DNA of 64,000 nt from Nephrocerus scutellatus (GCA_947095585.1 OX352766.1:21132939-21196938); one strand, 5' to 3'. Shown: positions 47,726-60,050, counted from the first letter of the stretch. Program-made: numbers and translations. Notes: generated by a model from the letters alone, not told the origin.

Positions 47726-48900
47726 TCAGTTGTGTTCCAACAGCAGAAGTGAAAGGTTGCTTTACTGTGGTTGCTGTAGGATCGGTGCCACGGAGACGGA
47801 GATATGCAAATCACAAACGACAGTAAAGGAGTTCATATATATGCCTTTTTCTAAATCCCAATACCCCACTACAGATCATCCATCTATCCATATCAGCAAC
47901 TAGGTGGACAGGTATTCGCTTGGTATCATACCAGGATGCCCCACGGGGCATCAGTAACCTCACCATCAGGAAGACTGCCCTTCTGTCGAGCTGCGTGCTC
48001 CTTTTATACTTTTCCGTTGCTACAAACTATTGGGAAACCGTTGTTGCTATACAGCGTGGTTTTCCGTTTGTTTTTCGTTGTCCTTGTGTTTTGTTGTTGT
48101 TTCTTTGATTTTCCCACTTGGTCTGATGCATATTGTCATATATTTGTGGCAATGTAAATGGTTGACGTAATTTGCATACATGTTTCCATTTGGTAGTATA
48201 CATGTTTTTTTCTTGCCTTTGAAATATGTGTGTTCTTATTGTAATATACATGTTTACAATATACATGTTTTGTCTTTTGGCAATATACATGTAATATACA
48301 TGTTTTAATTTTTTTATAATACGCATGCTTTGCTTATTCCCATACGCATGTAGTGCGTTTGTTTGATATTTTCTTTGCTTGTCTCTGCTGACGTCATTTG
48401 CACATTCGGTTTTGAAAACGGTTTTGTGTTTCGAAGAGTTTCGGCCATCGACCCCATCAGCCGTTTGTCTGATGTTAATGCATGTGCATTGTGCATTGAA
48501 TTCTCATCAATGCGTATGAGTCCACTGCCGCCTGAGTGTGAGTGGGACAGCCATACTTTCGGCCGAATTCAATGCTGTTCTCGTTTTGTGTTTAATATAT
48601 TTCTCTTCTGTAATTTCTTGATCGCCTATGACTCATGTGAGATCAGTTGCGTTGGATTGGTCACTGCAGGTTTGTTTTACTTGGTAGTGGTTAGATTCAC
48701 CGCCTGTGGTTGGTTGTCCTCTTTGGTGTATGCCTGCTTTTATGAGAGAAAACAAGAATGGCGGATATTGAGTAGTTTTTGTTTTGTGTTAAATGCTTAT
48801 TGAGTACCATTTCTACTCTTATTTTATATTGAGTGACTTTTGCTCAGTGAGAACACCGTTTATATATATTTGGTTGATGTTGCTTTATTAATTGATTTAT
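47726..48900 (-). other. LTR-like region, not fully resolved
   Basis: No supportable gene. On the minus strand TATAAAAG (48008-48001) is followed about 27 bases later by GGCAGTCTTC (47979-47970), a TATA box plus initiator-like pair similar to that at 60604-60572. The text around it (gttgttgctata, tgttttgttgtt) also resembles that region. It could be the remnant of a related LTR. Its left part could instead be the 5' end of another R1. Confidence 0.35.
48185..48305. repeat. Degenerate AT-rich repeat (atatacatgtt)
   Basis: The motif atacatgttt recurs about five to six times with irregular spacing. Simple low-complexity repeat. Confidence 0.7.
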
Positions 48901-50230
48901 GTCGCATAACAAAATTTAGAGAGTATATATATAAAAATAAATGATGAGGAGGCGGCATATCCAGTGCGTATTGTGTAGGAAAATTCTTCCTTCTGCGCGG
49001 AATTTCCCTTCACACAATAAAATGACGATGATGATCTTTCCCCTTTACAAATGGTATTTCCACAAAAAGAAACACAGTGGTGAATACCACACCAATATAA
49101 ATGCAAATTATACACAGAGAACCAAACCTACAATCTCACCAATAATACCAGCTAGAACAAATGCACAATGGCTAATAGATATATATAATTGTATATCCAA
49201 AATTACCACTCCGTAGAAAAACGATCTCCAACTTACTCAGACTGCCTTTAAACTCACTAGTGTGATCCACGCAGGGTCCAATAGGTTAATTATACACGAC
49301 GATCCACGCACGATTTCACAATTGTCATGCACATGAGTTTCTCACTGATCGGTCTGACACAGGTCAAGCTAGGCGATCCATGCACAATTTTCACAATTTA
49401 TGTAAATATCATCAATTTGCCCTATATGTGATATTGAATCTTACGTTTACACTGTTCACTTAACTAGTCCACACGATAATCCCCTTTCAGAGATTTATGC
49501 TAAAAACTCTGACTCATAACCAAAGGTTTATACTTATTAATCAGATCCTTTTTAATTTTAAAAAAATGCCACAATGAATTATTCACTTTATGGTTTAAAT
49601 CACCTTAGTTAACAATTTTGTTGCCGTTCTTCTTTGCTCAACGAGTAACTCACTCATAGAATTCCAAAAACGAATGTACGCGTCTTCTCACCTGTTTATC
49701 TTTATATACCTTAAGTTAAACACCTAACAGCCTACCTAACTCTCTTACCTTACCTGGGAGAAAAAAAACCACAACCATACCTGGCACCCTCTTACCTCAA
49801 TCATTAGGTGTCTATCACGCCTACTAATCACTTAAATGAGGGTTGAAACATACGCATAACGAGCTAAAACATTTTTTAAGACATGCACCTGCACAAAGAT
49901 GATTACGCAGCACGAGGCATAATTTTGAAAAACCTACACCCCTCTTTTCTGATTAAAAACAATGAGAAACACGAATCACTCGGCACCTCAAAGTGGAAGG
50001 GAAAGAAACCAAACGTTAATCATATATCTTCAGATTGGCCTGATCAGCCTGAATGGTTACATACCCCAACTAGAACACAACTCACAACACAATTCAACCC
50101 GACACCCACATAACAAACAAATTATAATACACCAGGGAAAAATACAGACACAGCGAAACACAGCTACCCTAGTTTCGGGAAAGAAAAAGATAGTAAAATA
50201 CACAATTCAGAATATTTATCTCAAATATTT
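48901..50230. other. Unassigned AT-rich sequence
   Basis: No coding sequence, RNA gene or transposon family recognised. A short internal repeat (gatccacgcagggtcc / gatccacgcacg / gatccatgcaca) occurs at 49265-49390. Confidence 0.5.
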
Positions 50231-50374
50231 GCAGTTTATTTTTAGAATAACATGAGCTTATTTACATACTAAGACAAAATATATCAAGACTATACTATAC
50301 TTCCCATCCTACTTCCCAATCCTCCACACACACACCTTCCAGAGGATCTCCCTCTTCTCCGACTGTTCCTTCGG

Positions 50375-51005
50375 CTACCTCCACAAGCTGCAAAATTCTG
50401 AAGAATTTGGCTCAGCAACCATCTCTCCAACTATCACTGCAATCTCTGCTGTATATGAAGCCTGGCCCAAAAGGGTGGATTGTTGTGCAATTCCAGCTTC
50501 TATCAACTGTATATCGGTGTCACTGGAATCTTCGAACATCTTTAAAATATCTTCCACCGACACCAACTCTTGGCTTTCTTCCACTTGTCCATTCATTGCT
50601 CCTCCTGCACATGTACTAGTTGTCGCCACGGCTTCTACCCTTTGACTCGTGCTTCCAGGAGCTGGGGTACTCATTATTTTCCCTTCAACTCCCGATTGCA
50701 ATTGCCTAAAATGGAAACAGAGACAAAGAAGAAGAGTCAGTTGACTGATACAATCAATTACACACTCCTCAATTGGGGAACTGATCACAAGCAACAATGG
50801 AGTTAACTTACATGGATGAACCTCCGATATCGCCAATTATTAATACCTCCTCTTCATCATCCACCACGATGATTTCTGAGGAACACGATGTAGGCGACTT
50901 CTGGCACCTTATCGCGTAACGCAATGCCCTGAACCGCATCATTCCACAACAGCCAGCGCGTCCACTGTTCAGACACATCAATGTTGAAAAACCATTTGCT
51001 GACAT
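50375..51005 (-). CDS. Three-exon gene model, protein of unknown function (about 174 aa)
   Basis: Minus-strand model supported by signals in the right order. TATATAAAG lies at 51228-51220. Non-coding exon 1 ends at 51084 with ACTCAC (GTGAGT on the minus strand). Intron 1 is 51083-51013, ending tttattttcag. ATG is at 51005. Exon 2 ends at 50812 with GTAAGT. Intron 2 is 50811-50706, ending ccattttag. Exon 3 runs to the stop at 50375, and AATAAA lies near 50240. The two coding parts join in frame. The protein has Cys-containing N-terminal and acidic segments (EIIVVDDEEEVLII, VEDILKMFEDSSDTD) but no recognised domain. Could be a host gene or element-derived; function unknown. Confidence 0.45.
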
Positions 51006-51218
51006 TTCTATGCTGAAAATAAAAGGGTAAATGAAATCTGATTTTTACACAACTAATCTTAACACCGATTTACACACACTCACCAGATTTTTAACTTAAT
51101 CACGATTCAATTTATCGTCCTTCTACTAACAAGAAAAGTATATGCGCGATATAAGATAGTCTGTATTGATCATCCACAACCACAAACTCAAATACACAAC
51201 TCATTGCACTTTTGCAAC

Positions 51219-51230
51219 CCTTTATATACC
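51219..51230 (-). promoter_or_regulatory. TATA box of the three-exon gene model
   Basis: GGTATATAAAGG on the minus strand, about 135 bases upstream of the first predicted splice donor. Confidence 0.45.
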
Positions 51231-51299
51231 TCATTTCACATAATCCTGAATAACATTCAACATCTAAGACCTTATCCCTCACTCGACAAACACACAAAT

Positions 51300-51936
51300 T
51301 TTTCAGGACATAAGTAATAAAAAAAGACCTTTAACACACACCATACGCTCATGTACCTATATACAAAACTAAGAACCTTCTCCCACTAATCAGCCAACCC
51401 AAACCATGAAACCACAATGTAGCCACTCCCAACCCCTACTCTTGCGATAATGAAATATAACGTTGTCAGATTTTCTTAGACTAATCCACTGAATGTGGAA
51501 AAGCCCCACTACAGCTCTCGCTTCAACTCTTTGACACTCCTCCCTGTAAATGAGCTAAATTAATAAACATAATAATAATGTATATGAGAAAGTCAACCAC
51601 TTATGGAAAAACATAAAACACCTTCTTATACCTACCTTTATGTTGGAAACCTTCTTCCCATGAACCAAAAATGCGTTCCTATCGCCAAATTCACTCTTCA
51701 CTTTACAATTGCATGCACATATTGACAAAGGAGTATATGGGAACAATCTGACAATGGTGCAGGTTCACCATCTACATGCATGATAATATAACCATGCTAC
51801 AGACCACAATCGTTGCAAGGAATCGAAACTCTCAGACTTCCCAAGAACAAACTCCTTACTGCTTATAAGGATCTATCCCAAAAGAAATCAAGATAACCTA
51901 ATGACCAGCATAAAGTGGACTACTACCAAAACATAG
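51300..51936. other. Unassigned AT-rich sequence
   Basis: No supported gene or repeat family. Confidence 0.5.
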
Positions 51937-52679
51937 TGTAACGAGGTTTTTCCCAGCCGGAGTATCCTCAGCGTGACCAGGGTTCTTCGGTAAAAGGGCG
52001 ATACAATAAAATTTATTTGTTTCAGGGGTTTATTAATTCTTTATTCGTGTCTTTAAAAATTAGGTGTTTGTAAAATTAGGTTTAATATTACTTAAGTCTA
52101 AGTTGATAAATTAGATATTCTTATAAAAAAGGGTAATTCGCTAGGTGTCCAAGTGTCTGAACCAGTGAAGAGGATACTTCGCAAATCACGTTTCTGCCGG
52201 GCCTCTTAATTTTGTTGTTGTTTGTTGGTTTGTATTTATTGCGTATTGTTTGTATGCTCATATGTTGCCGAGCCTCTTGTGTTCTTGTTGTTGTTTTTGC
52301 GGATTTCTACTTGTTTTGTCGCATAGTTCATTAACCCTACAGTCTTCGTTCGGAGGGGAGAGCGATCGACGTTCTCCAGCTGTGTGGGTGTGTTGGTCAT
52401 CTTGGTGCAGATTTGCCTGCTGAACTTTATTTGCTCTATGATGTAGTTTTTCGCCGTGGTGGGCGGGACTTACTCGCTGTGGTGAGTTTCGAGTCATTAA
52501 TTTTTGTTCTTTTCTTTAGAGGAGCGCATTTGCTGAGAGTGTATTAAAATACGCCGACGGCAGTTTATATGGAATACAAAGATTTCAATACATGATAATT
52601 CATTTGTCTTTATTTATTAATTTTTAATTTTAAGCTAAAAAAATGAAAAATGAAAATTTGTGCGTGGAAAATTTGTTCC
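51937..52679 (-). other. Probable 3' UTR/LTR portion downstream of Ulp1-like copy A
   Basis: TGTAACGAGG at 51937 (CCTCGTTACA on the minus strand) could be an LTR end. Nearby cagccgg and tttattcgtgt also occur at 60061-60113 next to the second copy. It contains AATAAA on the minus strand near 52004. The second LTR was not found, so the boundary is a guess. Confidence 0.35.
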
Positions 52680-53585
52680 TCACACCTCCCGGTCACGTCA
52701 GATGACGCTGGTCCTTCCATCTCAGGTCAGCAGAATTGTGAAGAATTTGCGACCCAGATCATGGGAAATTTTCAGCCGCCGCCAGTTTCACTTCTCCAGC
52801 TTGTTCCTGGCATTGGCGATCTTCTCTCGCATGTCCCGGGTCCAGTCCTCTGCAACGACTTCTTCTTGTGATGGGTTGTTGGCTTTTTCTGTTACGTCCT
52901 CGGTTCCTTTTTTGTCTGGTGACTCTGTTCTGCGCTGCTTTCGGGGTGGTGGGCTGTGAAAACTCCTGCCATGTCCCTGGGTGTCCCTTCGCACGGAGCT
53001 CTTGTATGCAATATGCTCTAACTATTTCGATGTTCTGCTGACGTTTTCTGGTGGCCAATGAGTCATAGATTCGTATTTCCGCCTGGTCGGGGATTCCTGG
53101 GCGACTAACCGCGGCCCAGTACCAATGGTCCCATTCGCAGATCGGGACTAGGGCTAGGTCACTCTGGAGGAATTCTCCTTTCCTGTCCCAGTTTCGCACC
53201 TGGGCATGTCGCGCTACTGCCACCGATTCGTCGCTTTCTCCTGGGGTGGGCTGGACGTTCCGCATCTGCGAGACCAGAAAAGGCATAGTTTGATCCTGCT
53301 CGGCTGGTCATCCGACCGCGTGCTTTGCAGCCACTTCATGCCGATTTCGACGAGAACGTCATTCAAGAACTTGCCCTTTTCCAATCGGCGGTAGTCAGCA
53401 ATTCGGACGTCGTGGCCTCTAGGTCCCGTGGGGTATCTGCACACTACCCGTGAATCGTTGATTTCCCTTGCTTTGGAAACTAACCAGGAGTCTGGGGTTC
53501 GTTTGATGGTGATCCGGTGGGGATAGTCTACGTTGCTTCTCTGTGATGTTTTTTCATCTCGCTGGGCGTTGTCTACTTTCGTCAT
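52680..53585 (-). pseudogene. Ulp1/SENP-like cysteine protease ORF, copy A (inactivated)
   Basis: ATG at 53585. 53585-53214 reads the N-terminal part of a C48 protease fold (YRRLEKGKFLNDVLVEIGMKW). A frameshift near 53285 moves to 53286-52759, with LVSQM, the His region (LVPICEWDHWYWAAV) and the Asp region (IYDSLATRK). The Gln/Cys segment (QxNxxDCG) present in copy B is deleted after TWQEF, and the tail is in another frame. C48 enzymes cleave SUMO or related modifiers. This copy lacks the catalytic Cys. Confidence 0.75.
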
Positions 53586-54062
53586 TTTTCTTGGCGGCTC
53601 GTCTGATTATTGTTCTAGGAACTAGTCAGTTTGGTAATAACTGTTGACCATTTTAGTCTTAGCGATGCTGTTCAGAAAGAAACCTCGGTTTGAGTTAGAT
53701 GTTATCGTTACTCCTAGCGAGCGGTTTTCTTTCCTTTCTAGTCTTGGTTCTAGAGTTCTCTTGCGGTGATTTTGTATGATGTCTTGAAGTTCTACAGGAT
53801 TTGTTTAAGATTTCTACATGTACAAATAATCTCTGAATCTTTATTTTCTGAAAAGGACAATTTTTTTAAAGGTTTTATTGCTCTGTATTGAAAGGTTTTT
53901 TGTTTAATTCTCATTATATTTTGTTTTAATTTATAATTCTGTTTTGTTTTATTTTGCCCTTTTTGTGGTTTTGTTCTGTTTTGCTTGTGGTTTTGTTCTA
54001 ATTTCGAAGGATTCTATACTAGAAGACAATCTCTTCACACTATATTAATGTTTTTTGGGTAT
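53586..54062. other. AT-rich sequence upstream of Ulp1-like copy A
   Basis: No pol remnant was recognised here, unlike copy B. No other feature seen. Confidence 0.5.
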
Positions 54063-54290
54063 CTATTTTAAAAACCACGCTTTTCTCCACTTCTTCGCTT
54101 CCTTCTCCGCTTCTTCTTCTTCTCTGCTGCTCTTTTTTCTCTGGCTCCCCCCTGCATGAAGTGTGGCTGCTATTTCTTGAGCCTCCGCGCATAACCTCTC
54201 CACACGAGCCTCTTCTTCCATTATCTCATTTTCCAAGGCCTCTATTTCTTCCCAGTCGATATATTCGAACACGTTACTCTGCTCCGACAT
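54063..54290 (-). CDS. Small acidic coiled-coil ORF (75 aa), uncertain
   Basis: ATG at 54290 (MSEQSNVFEYIDWEEIEALE). The protein is Glu-rich with a heptad-like middle (EIMEEEARVERLCAEAQEIAATL) and a Lys/Glu-rich tail. Upstream on the same strand are a TATA-like TATATATATAG (54778-54768), a GTAAGT donor at 54599 and a tctatttttag acceptor ending at 54456, suggesting a spliced transcript. Family unknown. It may be a gene or a low-complexity ORF. Confidence 0.3.
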   Translation of the reverse strand: MSEQSNVFEYIDWEEIEALENEIMEEEARVERLCAEAQEIAATLHAGGSQRKKSSREEEEAEKEAKKWRKAWFLK

Positions 54291-54799
54291 TGTATTGAAC
54301 TAGAGGATGATCGTGGCATGGCCATATAAGACGCATAATCACGTTCCATGGCTTCCCGCACGGCACACAGACTTCTATATGATGTTGAAAACGGATCCAC
54401 CCCCGCAGGTGTGAATATCCAAGTCCTTGAACGTGGACATTATGAATACCAACATACTAAAAATAGAAAGAAGAAATGATTTCATTAACGGATATCTACC
54501 ACAAACATATAAAGTAAAATATATACTGGCACTTCCAAGATTAATCGAATACTTAACAATCCACAAATAAATTTTTTATCACACATAATTGGTACTTACA
54601 TTTATATGACATTTCACCGCGTTTAAATATTCACCAAAACTGGCTCTGATTATTAAATCTTTGGTCCAGCCATATCTCCAACTTTGACGCAACCACAATT
54701 TATCGACGTAATTTCTGCAACAATCTGTGTCAACACACGAGTGATTCCTTTCTGTCTTCAGAACTACGCTATATATATACATAATTCCCCTATGACCAC

Positions 54800-55153
54800 T
54801 ATGCACATGCCTCCCAATATGCTATACCTCCCTATACCCGCAGATCATAATCACCTGAAGCTATAACTCAAAAACGATATACATATCAATTAGATGTACA
54901 CGTTTAAAAAAATCACATCTACCTACTTAACACCATTCTTTGATTAATTAAATGTCCAAACACCAATCCCTGTCTAATCGACGGAAAAAATGTCCTCCCT
55001 CACGAAATACCAAGTGTATAACACGCAGTCCGCCATCAAAGAATGAACCAAAAAAAACCCAATGCCCATACAAAGCCATAAACCCAATAAAAACACTTCC
55101 ACACTCGCCATACACTATAAAAGAACCTTACATCCCCAACACAACCATTTACC
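54800..55153. other. Unassigned AT-rich sequence
   Basis: Nothing recognised. Confidence 0.5.
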
Positions 55154-55310
55154 AAACGGAAACCATACATGCCATAAAACCTATTTAACATCGGCACAAC
55201 TGGTTTATGAATCCCTCATTCAACCAAAAAACCGAAAAAACGGAAACCATACATGCCATAAAACCTATCTTACAACTACACAGCTAGTTTATGAATTCTT
55301 TATACATTCC
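55154..55310. repeat. 84-bp tandem duplication
   Basis: The stretch aaacggaaaccatacatgcc begins at 55154 and again at 55238. The following cataaaacctat and ggtttatga-type text is also repeated. Confidence 0.75.
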
Positions 55311-55319
55311 AAACACATT

Positions 55320-55940
55320 AGGTGTCTATGTCGGAATATTGTCACCAACATCTGGTGTCAATTTCGGGTTCAAACTTTTATATATAGATCGAAACACGCC
55401 ACACAGTTGTTTATTAATCGGTAATAATCGCCAAAATATCTGATTTTGAGGTCGAGCAAATTTCACAGTATTTTCTTTTTACGACGCATCGCACGCGACT
55501 CGCGACACACGTTAAACGCGGGATTGGCATTTGAAATTGAGCTAGGTCATGCGAAAGAAAGTGAAAAAGGACCTCAAAGTGTACGAAAATACAGACAAAT
55601 AGGGATCAAGTCAAGTTAAATAAAACTTTTTAACGAGAACTAATCCCATAAAAAACACATTATTATTCATTGAAGCATGGATTAGTTATTAAATTGTTGA
55701 AAAGCCCTGAAAATTTGTGCACACGTGTAATTCGAAGAAAATCAGGCTTAAGGATGTGGGCTTAAAATTGATCGCAAGATTACACCGGCCAGTGACACAG
55801 CCAGCCACCGACCGACAACCGAGCACGCGAAGTTAATATTGAGAATTTAAAAATTGAAATTTTTCTTGTTAATTCTCTAATCGGAGATCCGATTATGTGG
55901 TGGAATTCCCCATTTGGTGGTGAAAACATAGCAGCCATAG
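55320..55940. other. Unassigned sequence
   Basis: No gene or clear repeat before the inverted-repeat cluster. Confidence 0.45.
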
Positions 55941-55949
55941 CTGTAACTC

Positions 55950-57480
55950 TATGCTCTTTGGTAATAGGAAGTATAGTAATCATGACAATTTTCGAACTCG
56001 AGATTTTTGCAGATTTACCCATTACCGTATCTCCTGAGTCAGAAAAAGCAAAAAAAAAAAAATCTCTGTCTGTGTGTCTGTGTGTCTGTGGCTCTGTGTC
56101 CACTCTACAGCCCAGACGGCTGAATTGATTGAGACGAAAATATTTAAGCTTTTTACATAAATTGGGAGGGCCCAGTTGATTTTGGCGGAAATCAGCCAAA
56201 CGGAAGTAGTAGTCGTAGTAGTAAACTACTATCATGAATCATGAAAATTTTCGAACTCGAGATTTTTGCAGATTTACCCATACCATACCCATACCATATA
56301 CCATACCGTATGTTAAATATCTTTTGCACCTAACAGATTTCTGCTATTTCGAAACATTGTCTAAGTAAACTGTAACTTGCGGTTGTCAGATTTCCGTTAA
56401 AATCATGTGGGCCAGCAAAGATTATGTAGAAAGCTAAAATATAAATTTTCATTATCATAAGTTCAACCGTCTGGGCTGTAGACTGGACAAAGACAGAGAG
56501 AAGAAAATCGAGTACTTTTTTTTATAAAGTTTGTATGGGTGTGAAAAATTTTAATAAAATTGGGCTTTGAGAAGTGGGTTAAAAATTGATCGCAAGATTC
56601 CACGACAAACCGACCGACTGCCGACCGCCCGACCGACTAAAGCGCTTTCTAGCGGAATTAAACTTAAGAGAACTATATTTATATATATGTGTGTGTGTGG
56701 GTATTTACAGGGCCCGGAGGTTAAAGGCTACAATTTTGGGTTAGTGGCAGGTAAGTGGGTGTTGGTCGTAATGGTGTGCGGTAGTTTCAGTTGGGAAGCG
56801 GTGAGTTTGATTGGGTCAGTAGGGTGTGGCAACCAGAAAACCCCTGTTATTTTAGGTTTTGGTGGGTCTAAACGGTGTCTAGGGGGTGGAGGTTGGCGGT
56901 TCCCGGGTAACGCCGAGGTTAACAACTAGTATGTATATACATATGCAGGATGTATGTGCGGGTAGATACTACTACTACTACGTATAAGAAGAGTTGCATG
57001 CCGTCTTAATGTTCCTGCAGCAACAGTACAAAATTACACGTGGATTACCATTTCACTTCAGTGCATAATCTGCTTCAAACGGACTTGGCAAAAAATCTTA
57101 TTTTATGAGTGGAAACATGAAAAAGGTGGTGAAAATAGAGCTGAGAAAATGATGTCCACTCACAAAATTAGCTCCTTCTGGGCAAGTCCGTTTGAAGTCC
57201 TTAGTGCTTTACTTTTTTTTACTCGGAAAACTGTGTATGTATACTGTCGCTTCCGGTTGTCAGATTTCCGTCCAAATTATCTGGCCCCTCACAATTTATG
57301 TAAAAAGCTTTAAAATAAGTTTTCATCCCGATAAGTTGAGCCGTCTGGTCTATAGAGTGGACACAGACAGACAGAGATTTGTTTATTTATGTTTTTTTCT
57401 GACTTAGACGATACGGTAATGGGTTAATGTGCAAAAATCCCGTTCGAAAATTTTCATGATTACTATACTTCCTTTTACTA
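55950..57480. repeat. Cluster of inverted copies of one repeat family
   Basis: About 230 bases from 55960 (ggaagtatagtaatcatgac) match, in inverted orientation, 57240-57480. A third, also inverted, partial copy lies at about 56340-56510 and a short direct piece at 56225-56290. Shared landmarks are ttttcgaactcgagattttt, the tctgtctgtgtg run and cagacggctgaa. The outer pair could be long terminal inverted repeats of a foldback-like element of about 1.5 kb, or separate insertions. No transposase recognised. Confidence 0.65.
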
Positions 57481-58264
57481 TGTAAAGTAAAATGAAACAG
57501 ATTTGCTTGTATGTGTCTTTCCTCTTCGTGAAATTTGCAGCTTTGCAGCTTCGTTCAGCTCTCCCGTGTTATTGTTGTGTTCCCTTTCGCTTTTGCATCG
57601 TGCATCTTTGGAAATTTCCATTCGCTTTTTTGCCACTACCGTAATTCGTTTGTGAGCACGCTGCATTGGATGTGTTGCTATGCTGGATTTTGTTTCTATG
57701 CATTAGATGGCACTTTCTTTCTTAAAATTTGGTATTGGAGTGGGCCTGCGGCCGGGGGTTCCTTTACAATTTTTTTTTTAAATATTGCCATATAGCGTGA
57801 CTGTGTACGCTATGTGTAGCGCTTCTTAACGATTTGGGGTTATTTTTACTTTTAGCCATAGAGTACGCAGTGCTTCGCATGTGTTTTTATTTTTTAGTAT
57901 TTATAGTGGAATTCAGTATAGAGTATATTATTAGAGACATAAAAAAATTTTAATTTTTATTGTTGGTTTTTTTATTTACGAGAAAATATTAGGTTCATGG
58001 AATTATGTATGCAGAGTTTCGTCATCAATACCCACAACGAAAAGAGAATACCAAAATTCGCCATGAAAATAGGAATATTCGATTATATATTGAATAGAAA
58101 ACCGGAGATATCGAAAATCAGTCTAAAAATAGGCGAAAGTATTTTTTTCTAGAAGAAAGGGGATTCCTCACATAAAAGTAAGATAGATCTTGTTTTTGTT
58201 TAAACCTAGCATATAAAAATAATAATAATGGAAGGTGCCCACTGTAACATTTTGTTGTAGTGGA
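57481..58264. other. Unassigned AT-rich sequence
   Basis: No gene or repeat family recognised. Confidence 0.5.
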
Positions 58265-58274
58265 CCATTTTTGG

Positions 58275-58573
58275 AATAATAATAATAATAATATTTGGCG
58301 CGACAGACCATTGCGGTCCAAGGCCTAACTTCTCGCGACAATTTGTACTGCACATGTTAATTTTTGGACACAAATGGAAGGGACCTACAATTTAAGGCCG
58401 GATCCGAACGGCGAATTGAGAAGCTTTCCGTGACAAGGTATTAATTACTCTCGGAACGTTTGTCACCCATTCGCGAGAGGTGTGACACCGTGAAAAATAC
58501 TTTTGCTGTTGCTGGGATTCGAACCTGAACCTTCTGCGCAGCAGCCATGTGCACTACCAATGAGCCACGGCTC
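58275..58573 (-). mobile_element. tRNA-derived SINE
   Basis: On the minus strand a tRNA-like head (about 58573-58505) has an A-box-like TGGCTCATTGGTAG and a perfect B box GGTTCGAATCC, the RNA polymerase III promoter elements. A body of about 220 bases follows and then a (TTA)n tail (58277-58290). Flanks ccatttttgg (58265-58274) and ccactttttcgg (58574-58585) look like an imperfect target duplication. SINEs depend on a LINE; the partner is not identified. Confidence 0.82.
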
Positions 58574-58593
58574 CCACTTTTTCGGAATAGTAT

Positions 58594-58680
58594 CCCTACT
58601 AATATTATAAATGTGAAAACAACTCTGTCTGTCTGTCTGTTAATTTTTTGAAGGATTTAGATACCAAACTCGATATCTGA
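58594..58680 (+). repeat. Insect interspersed-repeat end (ccctactaatattataaatg)
   Basis: The motif followed by a (TCTG)n run is a very common repeat-family terminus in insect genomes (from memory). Only about 90 bases are recognisable and the family is not assigned. Confidence 0.5.
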
Positions 58681-60050
58681 CTCGTTAGGCGTGTTGCTGT
58701 GTCAACGTAAACCCAAAAGCCGGAGCTCTCTAGGGAGTCAGAATACCGAATTGGTATGATGCTTTAATAAATGAAAACTCGATGATTTTTGTTCAACGTT
58801 AGGTGTAAAGATTATTTTATTCAGTGAATTTTCCCTTCTTTTATACAAAAATAATTGATCGGTTTTCGACCATGCATCGACTTTGGAATGCCTACTCATC
58901 GATATTCATATTTTACATAATATCGCTTTATCAGCATAGTGTATGTATGTACATGTTTGTACGTATGTAATATATGATCGACCGCGTCAAGTGTTTTTGG
59001 GTTCGTTCGCCTTTGCTGCTGCGTTGACATATTTGTTTCCACAAGCGAACGACCTTATTATTTCATTACCATTTCCATGCGCCGCTTACTTAGCGCAATG
59101 CATGGAAAGGGTAATTAACGTTCTAAGCAGCCGGTGCTCGTTTGCCCATGATGCTTAGATTGCATATTTATTTTCATAGGCGAACGACCACCGGTCATAA
59201 GTTATGCTATTGGAGATGTTTTATATTTCTTGTTCCCATGCACCGAGTGTGCCATTAAAGAATACGTATGGGTTATTTTTGTTTACTTTTGTTTTCATGC
59301 ACCAAGTGTGCTATTAATTAATACGTAGTACTGATTTGTGTATGCTTTTACTTTGAGAGGCACTAGAGTCGATGTAGGGTCAAAAACGTTGTATGCTTTT
59401 AAGGATGTTATTTATGTGGTCGCTGGTGCGATCCCTCACATTGGAAAATTCGGAAAAAGCTGACAAAACATCGTTTTCCATGAGATTTTTGTATAAACTC
59501 GCGACCAAAACTCAACCCTCTTGGGGGTGGTGGTTGGTGGGTCGTTATCTGCGGGTGGCGGAGCGAGCGGGAAAAGCCAGGATATATGTATAAATTAGTT
59601 GTATTCGATAAACAACTTTTTTAATTAATATTTATTGTTTTATTGGTCAGAAACCAACTAATTGGAATACGTTCAATAAATTGCTTAAAACTAAACTAGC
59701 ACTAAGCCTGCTTTTGCTAAATCAGCGCCTCGTGGGGATATCATGTATCGGACGATATGCTTTAGTGCAATGCCCGCGACTCAGCCGTCAGCGCTATTGA
59801 GCAACATTCGCAATTTCTGCTGATGATGCATAACCTTTGTTGTTTTTAATGCCAGCAATCATGTTGCTGGTGGATGCAGTAACGGATTCGTTAATAATAA
59901 TATACTAAATATATGTGAAAGTATCAGCTCAACTGGCTGTCTAGTTTTTGAAATTTAATGTAATAATACAAACCAACAGACTTACTTTTATATATATATA
60001 TATATTTGTATATAAAGATTACAATACGTACACGGTAGCGCAGCATATAT
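58681..60050. other. Unassigned sequence, possibly LTR remnants
   Basis: No gene supported. AT-rich blocks with AATAAA-type signals occur at 58765-58820 and on the minus strand around 59630-59690, but no repeat pair was found to prove LTRs. Confidence 0.4.

Noticed and set aside
48363..48803. 146-codon plus-strand ORF
   Set aside because: Starts without an ATG, has no recognised domain, and lies in LTR-like sequence.
55780..56235. 151-codon minus-strand ORF
   Set aside because: Crosses an interspersed repeat with TCTG-type runs; no protein family recognised.
58505..58573. Possible functional tRNA gene
   Set aside because: Promoter boxes are present but it continues into a SINE body and TTA tail, and a proper cloverleaf is not evident.
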